This document shows positions 20,693 through 26,525 of a DNA stretch of 26,525 bases, piece after piece (the first letter of the stretch is position 1; each line of letters begins with the position of its first letter). The stretch comes from CAYOVG01 sp964407285 (GTDB lineage: Bacteria; Desulfobacterota; Syntrophobacteria; Syntrophobacterales; Syntrophobacteraceae). The stretch covers positions 1-26,525 of the forward strand of contig CAYOVG010000048.1 in NCBI GenBank assembly GCA_964407285.1, given 5' to 3'. The notes below the pieces were generated by a model. That model saw only the letters and a list, made by a program, of their open reading frames with translations, ran no database searches and was not told the DNA's origin. Both the position numbers and the translations under genes were made by a program.

Positions 20693-21532
20693 TCAGGATG
20701 CGCTCCAGACGCCCCGCAGGTACGACGGTCCGAGGTTGCTCATCTGCTTTTCGATTCTTTGCGCCCTGCGCTTCACGTATGCCGACGGGGCCTCCACCCT
20801 GTACCTTATCGGATTGGGAAGGACCGCCGCCAACATGGCCGACTCTTTCTTCGTCAGTCTCGCCGGAGACTTTCCAAAGAACTTTGCCGCCGCTGCTTTC
20901 ACTCCATACAAGCCATCCCCGAACTCCGCTATATTCAAATAGATCTCGAGAATCCGCCTCTTCGGCCAGAGCAGCTCCATCAGAACGGTGAAGTAGGCTT
21001 CCAGCCCCTTCCGGATGAAGCTTTTTCCGTTCCAAAGGAACAGGTTCTTGGCAACCTGCTGGCTGATCGTGCTGGCCCCGCGGAGCCTGCCGCCTTCCTC
21101 CGCGTCTTCCAGGGCTTCGGCTATGGATTCGAAGTCGAATCCAAAATGATCCGGGAATTTTTGATCTTCGGATGCAACCGCCGCCAGGGCCATTTGAGGA
21201 GAGATTTCCTTCCAGCCGACCCAATCGTATCTGATTGCCGTACGGTCGTGCGAATCGAAGAGTCCCTGACGCCACCTCTCGACCATGAACGCGCTGGTCA
21301 CGGGCGGAATGAACCTCAGGACAAGCACCGCAACCAGGGAAGCCAGGAACAAGCCGACCATAAGCCGTACCGCCGGCTTGCGGAGTCTGCCGGCCATGGC
21401 GAAAACGCTCCGGACTTTACCGGGAATGCTCCCGACTCTACCGGCTGCAACGCCACTCCAGCCGGACGGCTTATACATGCTCCCCTTGAGTTTGTCTCCC
21501 GGTCTCCTTTTAGCGGAACCGCATTTTTCCAT
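20693..21532 (-). CDS. mtgA: monofunctional biosynthetic peptidoglycan transglycosylase
   Basis: Polymerises lipid II glycan strands at the membrane (glycosyltransferase family 51, no transpeptidase domain). 279 residues: a basic N-terminus, one membrane anchor (about 53-75, AVRLMVGLFLASLVAVLVLR), then the GT51 domain. That domain has AAVASEDQKFPDHFGFD (catalytic Glu122), GGRLRGASTISQQVAKNLFL and RRILEIYLNIAEFGDGLYGV. It ends with the family KKESAMLAAVLPNP. The frame is open further upstream to 21877, but ATG 21532 is preceded by GGAGGGGGAAAAGG and is clearly the start. It is transcribed away from the DsrE-family gene. Confidence 0.93.
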   Translation of the reverse strand: MEKCGSAKRRPGDKLKGSMYKPSGWSGVAAGRVGSIPGKVRSVFAMAGRLRKPAVRLMVGLFLASLVAVLVLRFIPPVTSAFMVERWRQGLFDSHDRTAIRYDWVGWKEISPQMALAAVASEDQKFPDHFGFDFESIAEALEDAEEGGRLRGASTISQQVAKNLFLWNGKSFIRKGLEAYFTVLMELLWPKRRILEIYLNIAEFGDGLYGVKAAAAKFFGKSPARLTKKESAMLAAVLPNPIRYRVEAPSAYVKRRAQRIEKQMSNLGPSYLRGVWSAS

Positions 21533-21935
21533 CCTTTTCCCCCTCCACGAGGAGCATGTATGTACCATGGGGAGACCGTCGAACGCAATCCCCGAGGTTC
21601 CCCCCTGTAGGGAAGAGAAGAAAAGATATGGATGCCCCCGGGGAGCGAGCCCGATCGTTATGCTTTGAGAAACCGGAAGTCTGTGATAGGGTGGTGGTGG
21701 CGTCGATGCCGGTACCCGTGGTTGTCGATACAGCCGGCAAGCTGTTGTTGATGTCGCTGCCGCGCGCATACGGCGCCGCCGCTGCCGCATTTCGAGGCGG
21801 TCAGCCGCCGCGGCGCAGTCGAACGGGAAGTGGGGAGGGCTTTTCGACCGCGGGAAACGGGCGGCCGGGAGCCGCAATCGAGTACATCGGGAGTGGGGTT
21901 ACATACGGGCGGAAGCCGGAAAGGAGCGGATTCAC
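21533..21935. other. divergent intergenic region between mtgA and the DsrE-family gene
   Basis: 403 nt that should contain promoters for both genes. No confident -35/-10 pair or repeat was found by eye. Frames open here read as Arg/Pro-rich noise. Confidence 0.35.
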
Positions 21936-22298
21936 ATGACCAAAATGCTGTTCATTATGTCCAAGGGATTCGAGAAGTCCGGAGGAGCTACCCGTGCAGT
22001 GCAGTTTGCCTCCATCGCCGCGGAGCAGGGCAATCACGTTGAAATCTTTCTCATCGACGACGCCATTCACTGGGCTCAGCTCGGCATGGCTCAGGGCATC
22101 CGCTCTTCCACGGGAGAACACATGAAGGACCTCCTGGATAAGCTGATAGATCTCAAGACCCCGGTACATGTTTGCAAGGCCTGCGCCGACAAGCGCCTTG
22201 TTTCCCCCGACGACCTCATCGACGGGGCGGTGATCTCCCCGGCGCCCGTTCTCGTCGCGATGATGGCGGACCCGGAATACAAGGTGTTCACGTTCTGA
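21936..22298 (+). CDS. DsrE/DsrF-family protein
   Basis: 120 residues. It starts TKMLFIMSKGFEKSGGATRA with the glycine-rich loop of the DsrE-like fold, continues HVEIFLIDDAIHWAQLGMA, and has a cysteine pair in VHVCKACADKR (about residues 75-85), where sulfur-relay members carry their reactive cysteine. It ends with an ISPAPVLVAMMADPEYKV pattern. Members carry persulfide sulfur or bind small ligands in the cytoplasm. The GGAAAGGAG before ATG 21936 supports the start. No dsr or tus partner is adjacent, so the role here is unknown. Confidence 0.85.
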   Translation: MTKMLFIMSKGFEKSGGATRAVQFASIAAEQGNHVEIFLIDDAIHWAQLGMAQGIRSSTGEHMKDLLDKLIDLKTPVHVCKACADKRLVSPDDLIDGAVISPAPVLVAMMADPEYKVFTF

Positions 22299-22530
22299 AG
22301 CACGGAGATTGTTGTTCGGTTCCTCGGCTGTCGGGCTTGCTCACGGTCGAGGCGAAGCAGGCGGGATATTCAGGGGGGCGGCGCCGATGCGCTCTCAATG
22401 CGTGAAGGCGGCACAGCCGGGCGTCCACTCGCGCCGGTGAAGCCGTCGAGGCGCTCGACCGCCGCCCCTCCCGGTCCTTCCGGCCGAAATCGGGCAGGGT
22501 GAAAATCCTGCTCGAAGGCAAAACGGGTTT
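22299..22530. other. convergent intergenic region
   Basis: 232 nt between the DsrE-family gene and the end of the histidine kinase gene. A weak inverted repeat, GTGAAAA...TTTTCAC, lies near 22500-22535, overlapping the kinase stop, but it has a long loop. No gene is supported. Confidence 0.35.
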
Positions 22531-25500
22531 TCACGTGTCCAGCACCTCCCGTACCTTTTCCGCCAGGGTCATCACCGAAAACGGTTTTTGCAGGAAATGG
22601 ATTCCTTCATCGAGGACGCCGTGATGGGCGATGACATTGGCTGTGTAGCCGGACATGTAAATGCACTTGAACCCCGGTTTGACGGCATTTAGCTTCTCTT
22701 CGAGGTCTTTGCCGTTCATCCCCGGCATCACCACATCCGTGATCAGCAGGTCGATGCGGCCGGGATGGCTTTCGGCTATCCTCAGGGCCTCTTCCGGACG
22801 GTTCGCCGCCAACACCGTGTAACCGTGCCGCGTCAGGATAGCCTTGCCCAGGGTGAGAATCGACTCTTCGTCTTCCACCAGGAGCACCGTTTCGATTCCT
22901 TTCAGGTCCTTGTTGCTCCCCCGAGCGGATTTTTCTTCGGCCTGCCGCTCGGCGCGCGGCAGGTAAATCTTGAAAGCGGCGCCTCGTCCCGGTTCGCTGT
23001 ACACGTTGATGAATCCGTGGTTCTGTTTGACGATGCCGTACACCGTGGAAAGCCCCAGTCCCGTTCCCTTCCCCAGTTCCTTGGTCGTATAGAACGGTTC
23101 GAAGATGTGATCGACGGTCTCTTTGTCCATGCCGGCTCCCGTGTCGCTGACCGCAAGCATGGCGTAGTCTCCGGGTGTGAAGCCCCTGTGAGTCCGGCAA
23201 TACGACTCGTCGAGAACGACATTGGCGGTCTCGATGGTCATGGTCCCCACGCCTCCGATGGCATCCCTGGCGTTGACCGCCAGGTTGGCCAGGACCTGGT
23301 CGAGCTGGGAGGGATCGATCTTCACGGGCCAGACGCCGGGGCCGGGGACCCATACCAGGTTGATGTCCTCTCCGATCAATCGCCGCAGCATCTTCAAAAT
23401 GCCGGCAGCGGTTTCGTTGAGATCCAGTATCCTGGGGCTGACCGTCTGCTTGCGCGCAAAGGCCAGGAGTTGCCGCGTGAGGTCCGCCGAGCGCAGGGCG
23501 GCGGTCTTCATCTCCATAACGTTGGGGTGGAAAGGACTGTCGGGGCCGATTTCGGCGAGAATCATCTCGGCATGGCCGATGATTATGGAGAGCATGTTGT
23601 TGAAGTCGTGGGCCACTCCACCGGCCAGCCTTCCCACCGCTTCCATCTTCTGGACCTGGAGCAGTTGACTTCGCAGCCTCTCCTGCTCGCCCTCGGCCTG
23701 CTTTCGTTCGGTGATGTCGAGCATGCTGACGATAAGGTGTTTCTTGCCCCGGCTGTCACTGAAGTCCGTCATGAATTTCTCCATGAGGCGTTTCCGGCCG
23801 TCGGCCCGGATGATCTCGAAGAAGTAATGCTGTTCGTATTCCTTGCCTTCGACGAACTTCATGAAGTTGCCCGTCACGAATTCCACGGACTCGGGGGCGA
23901 GAAACTGGAGGAAAGATTGCGCTTGCAGGATCTGCTCCTTCGTATAGCCGCTGATCTCCACTGCTTTCCTGTTGGCCCAGATGATTTTCCCGTTTTCATC
24001 GAGGATGCAAATGGCGTTGTGCGATAGTTCCGACATGACGCGGAACCGCTCTTCGCTCTCCCGTAGAGCCTCCTCCGTGTGTTTCTTGTCGACGATCTGC
24101 CAGGTCACGTCGGCCAGGTAGGAGACCGTCTCCACGTCTTCTTCCGTGTAGTCCGACGGTTTGTTTCCCACCCCCAGGACGGCGACCACCGCCTCCTGTT
24201 TCATGATGGGGACCACCAGTTCACGCACCACCTCGGCATGGCCTTCGGGAAGACCTTTCCTGTGCGGCAGCGAGGCGTAGTCGTTGTGCACGACGGCTTC
24301 TTTCCGGTGGACGCATTCCACCCACACCCCGGCCCGGTCGATCCCGCAGTGCATCCCCTTGCCTTCGGCCCGGCAGAATTCCATGAGTGTGCGGGTTGAC
24401 CACTGTTGCGGGGAAAGGGTCTTTTGGTCCGCCTCGACGAAGTGGTAAAATCCGATCGGGCTGTCGACGAGCGCGCAGGTCTCATCCAGGGCTTTGGTCA
24501 GAAGTTCGTCGAGGGTGTGAGTCGTCGCATATTCAAGGAGCGCGAGCCTCGCCTGCATGAGCCTGTGCGCCCGGCGCTCCCGGTCCTGATCGCGAAAGAC
24601 CATCACCACGCCGGTGCATTTTCCCCGTTCGTCCCGGATGGGCGCCGCCGAGTCGGCGATGGGGCGCTCGGTTCCGTCCTTCGCCATGAGCAGCGTATGG
24701 TTGGCCAGCCCCACCACCTTGCCCTCTCTCAGTACCTTGCTCACCGGGTCTTCCACGTTCTCGCGCGTCCGTTCGTTGACGACGCGAAGGACTTCGCCCA
24801 ATGGTTTGCCGAAAGCCTCGGCCTGTGACCAGCCGGTAAGGGTTTCGGCAACAGGGTTCATGAATGCGATCTCGCCTTTGAGATTTGTCGAGATGACGGC
24901 GTCACCGATGGATTGCAGCGTAATGGCCAGGTTCTGCTTCGTCGCCCGCAGGTCCTCCAGGGTTCGGGCGGCCGCCACCTGGTCCGAGAGTATCTTCCCC
25001 GCAAGGATCGTCGCCAGAGGGAAGAGCAACATCACGGGAGGGCCGATGCGTCCGACAACCGCCGGTCCCGCATTTTCCGGCAGCGTGAACATCAGCGCGA
25101 TCATCGCCAGATGGACCACGACGCCGAAAAGATAGAGGGCCTGAATGGATGGCGGCGTCACATTCGGCCTCAGGCGATAGTAGCCCAGAAGCCCGATGGC
25201 CGTCGACGACGCGATGACGAGCACGCCCGTAAACGCTCCGGCGCCTCCCAGTTCAATCCGGCATAAGGCCGTCATAACGCTCGCCGTGGAACCGGCCCAC
25301 GGGCCGTGGAACATGGCGCAGAGGCTCAGCATGACCGAACGGCCGTCGAAGATCAGGCCGGGACCGAGGTTCAGAGGCCGCAGCATTCCGACTACGGCGG
25401 TTCCGCCGAAGAGAAAGCCCTGCACCAGTACGCCCGTGCGCGTATTCCGGGGCCAGCGCTTCTCGACGAAGCCCGACACGATGCTCAGGGCCACCAGTAA

Positions 25501-25533
25501 AGCCAGGTTGAGTATTAAATCGAGATATATCAT
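22531..25533 (-). CDS. 5TM-PAS-GAF-PAS hybrid sensor histidine kinase
   Basis: About 1000 residues from ATG 25533; the open frame upstream reads as noise and its start has no site. Domain order: N-terminal 5TMR-LYT-like membrane sensor with five to six helices (1-175, including GPWAGSTASVMTALCRIELG); PAS (200-315, SIGDAVISTNLKGEIAFMNP); GAF (335-480); PAS (490-605, NAICILDENGKIIWANRKAV); HisKA with phospho-accepting His642 in AGGVAHDFNN; HATPase (735-860, NLAVNARDAI, SDTGAGM, GKGTGLGLSTVYGIV); C-terminal receiver (880-998) with phospho-acceptor Asp933 in LLITDVVMPGMNG and the conserved Lys in LQKPFS. It is a complete phosphorelay in one protein. It should pass phosphate to a separate output regulator that is not in the window. 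Signal unknown; the GAF domain resembles those of DUF-type multi-sensor kinases of anaerobes. Confidence 0.9.
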   Translation of the reverse strand: MIYLDLILNLALLVALSIVSGFVEKRWPRNTRTGVLVQGFLFGGTAVVGMLRPLNLGPGLIFDGRSVMLSLCAMFHGPWAGSTASVMTALCRIELGGAGAFTGVLVIASSTAIGLLGYYRLRPNVTPPSIQALYLFGVVVHLAMIALMFTLPENAGPAVVGRIGPPVMLLFPLATILAGKILSDQVAAARTLEDLRATKQNLAITLQSIGDAVISTNLKGEIAFMNPVAETLTGWSQAEAFGKPLGEVLRVVNERTRENVEDPVSKVLREGKVVGLANHTLLMAKDGTERPIADSAAPIRDERGKCTGVVMVFRDQDRERRAHRLMQARLALLEYATTHTLDELLTKALDETCALVDSPIGFYHFVEADQKTLSPQQWSTRTLMEFCRAEGKGMHCGIDRAGVWVECVHRKEAVVHNDYASLPHRKGLPEGHAEVVRELVVPIMKQEAVVAVLGVGNKPSDYTEEDVETVSYLADVTWQIVDKKHTEEALRESEERFRVMSELSHNAICILDENGKIIWANRKAVEISGYTKEQILQAQSFLQFLAPESVEFVTGNFMKFVEGKEYEQHYFFEIIRADGRKRLMEKFMTDFSDSRGKKHLIVSMLDITERKQAEGEQERLRSQLLQVQKMEAVGRLAGGVAHDFNNMLSIIIGHAEMILAEIGPDSPFHPNVMEMKTAALRSADLTRQLLAFARKQTVSPRILDLNETAAGILKMLRRLIGEDINLVWVPGPGVWPVKIDPSQLDQVLANLAVNARDAIGGVGTMTIETANVVLDESYCRTHRGFTPGDYAMLAVSDTGAGMDKETVDHIFEPFYTTKELGKGTGLGLSTVYGIVKQNHGFINVYSEPGRGAAFKIYLPRAERQAEEKSARGSNKDLKGIETVLLVEDEESILTLGKAILTRHGYTVLAANRPEEALRIAESHPGRIDLLITDVVMPGMNGKDLEEKLNAVKPGFKCIYMSGYTANVIAHHGVLDEGIHFLQKPFSVMTLAEKVREVLDT

Positions 25534-25857
25534 AAGGCTGCTTCCAGTTCTGCCAGCCGGCTTATCTTTCCCTTGAAACGGGAACGCGCCCGGAGGGGCC
25601 CGCGGAATCAAAAGATTCGCTTCTCCATCGCGATCCAAAGATCAGCCTGAAGCCACTGCCGTAGCGGCGGGTACTCAGCCTGAAAATTCCCCATTTGCCT
25701 TATATACGATTATCGGCTCTTTGCTTGTGCTTCAGCGCAATCCATATTAATTCAACATCAGCATTATTACCATAGCAGAATTTCAGGATCGTCCGGCTTC
25801 GGAATCGACATCGATATCGTTTATTGGTCATTCTTTGCCTACAATGATCGATTTGTC
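25534..25857. other. intergenic region between kinase gene and IS remnant
   Basis: 324 nt without a supported gene. A minus-strand frame (25700-25885) shows no family resemblance and is probably chance. It becomes AT-rich near 25700-25800 and could hold the kinase promoter, but no clear hexamer pair was found. Confidence 0.35.
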
Positions 25858-26086
25858 TCAGCAATGTCCGGTTAAGTTTTTGCATGTAGAGTTGCAGCCT
25901 CTTGCTCTAAGGTTCCCCATCATTGCCCTCGGTCAGATAGATCTTGGAGGGAATGGAGCGGTTGATGTCAAAACCGACATGGACTTCGGCCTTCTTTGAA
26001 CCGTCCCTGTAGTCGGCCCAGGTTATGGAGAGCACCGCATCGATGCGCGAACCGTCAATGGCCACCAACTCCCCAAGCTCGGTGTG
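25858..26086 (-). mobile_element. decayed IS4-type transposase fragment beside the CRISPR array
   Basis: The minus-strand frame 26080 to 25907 reads ELGELVAIDGSRIDAVLSIT, then WADYRDGSKKAEVHVGFDIN and a further stretch to TEGNDGEP. This is the region around the first catalytic Asp of IS4-family DDE transposases. The reading stops there; the rest of the catalytic domain is missing. The sequence at 25858-25876 (TCAGCAATGTCCGGTTAAG) resembles the terminal inverted repeat type of such elements, suggesting an internal deletion that joined the 5' part to the right end. The other border meets the degenerate CRISPR repeat at 26087. It is a non-functional remnant. Confidence 0.65.
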
Positions 26087-26525
26087 TGTGGAATCCCTAC
26101 GTCCGTGGGGAATACGGAGATGACGGCGAATCACCACCTACTAGGCTCGGTTCATCCCCACGTCCGTGGGGAATACTCTTCGTGGAGCTGAAATCCAAGA
26201 CAGGGAGACGGTTCATCCCCACGTCCGTGGGGAATACCCCGAGAAGCCCTCCGCCTGAAGCCATGCGTTCGGTTCATCCCCACGTCCGTGGGGAATACGT
26301 ATCCCTGCTGAGGGTTTTTGCGATCTTTGCCGGTTCATCCCCACGTCCGTGGGGAATACACGTTTCCGCTAATAAATATGTTTTGAGACGACGGTTCATC
26401 CCCACGTCCGTGGGGAATACTCCTCTACCGTGCGACAGATACGACGTTCTGCCGGTTCATCCCCACGTCCGTGGGGAATACCGCAGAGCATAAATGGTCG
26501 TTGGAGTAGCCGTCGGTTCATCCCC
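26087..26525 (-). CRISPR. type I-E-like CRISPR array (8 repeats, cut by window end)
   Basis: 29-nt repeats with 32-nt spacers, period 61. Starts are 26087 (degenerate), 26148, 26209, 26270, 26331, 26392, 26453 and 26514 (cut by the window end); seven spacers are seen. On the minus strand the repeat reads GTATTCCCCACGGACGTGGG then GATGAACCG, the type I-E pattern with a palindromic stem CCCCACG...CGTGGGG. This orientation puts the leader and any cas genes to the right of the window and the trailer at 26087. That trailer-end repeat keeps its 5' part but has lost its 3' end and has one substitution in the stem, as expected for the oldest repeat. Spacers have no visible match elsewhere in the window. 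Confidence 0.95.

Noticed and set aside
25996..26493. 165-residue plus-strand open frame across the CRISPR array
   Set aside because: It is made of repeat translations (repeated VHPHVRGEY- and FIPTSVGNT-like blocks) and is an artefact of the 61-nt period.
26116..26513. Self-targeting spacers matching the window's prophage genes or IS remnant
   Set aside because: Compared by eye on both strands; no match was found, though a computed search would be needed to be certain.

Overview
The window looks like a chromosomal segment of a GC-rich, anaerobic deltaproteobacterium (Syntrophobacter-like). This is an inference from gene content (flavoredoxin, a phenylacetate-CoA ligase/ACT/Liv cluster, a large PAS/GAF hybrid kinase, a type I-E CRISPR repeat) and not from any marker gene. 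No rRNA or tRNA gene was seen.

Left part (1-5500): the control end of a prophage or related integrated element. A minus-strand operon with 4-bp overlaps encodes a Cro-like regulator, a coiled-coil protein, a DEDD 3'-5' exonuclease, an HTH-like protein and a small DNA-binding-like protein. It is divergent from a CI-type XRE/S24 repressor on the plus strand. Three sites share one operator design, GTTAYC-like and GATAAC half sites 5 nt apart. Two lie between cro and cI, and a third overlaps a predicted promoter upstream of an XRE/zinc-ribbon protein. A coiled-coil protein follows on the minus strand. No capsid, tail, integrase or transposase gene of this element is inside the window.

Middle (6000-18500): plus-strand metabolism. 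A membrane-anchored spermidine-synthase-like protein precedes a leader of about 300 nt that has a promoter-like sequence, two mutually exclusive helices and a perfect intrinsic terminator. The leader sits ahead of paaK, a double-ACT protein, livK, livH, livM, livG, livF and a second PaaK-like protein. The last lacks both the ATP-binding P-loop signature and the C-terminal catalytic lysine motif. The set probably imports and CoA-activates an aromatic acid or amino-acid-derived acid, with amino-acid sensing by the ACT protein. A small membrane protein, an UppP with an unusual N-terminal extension and a flavoredoxin-like flavoprotein follow.

Right part (18500-26525): an accessory block with a large perfect hairpin, a PIN-like gene remnant, overlapping Vsr and Dcm-type genes and no visible restriction enzyme. 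Then come a monofunctional transglycosylase (mtgA), a DsrE-family protein and a 5TM-PAS-GAF-PAS hybrid histidine kinase. The window ends in a type I-E-like CRISPR array read on the minus strand. Its trailer-end repeat is degenerate and abuts a decayed IS4-type transposase fragment. The leader and any cas genes would lie to the right, outside the window.
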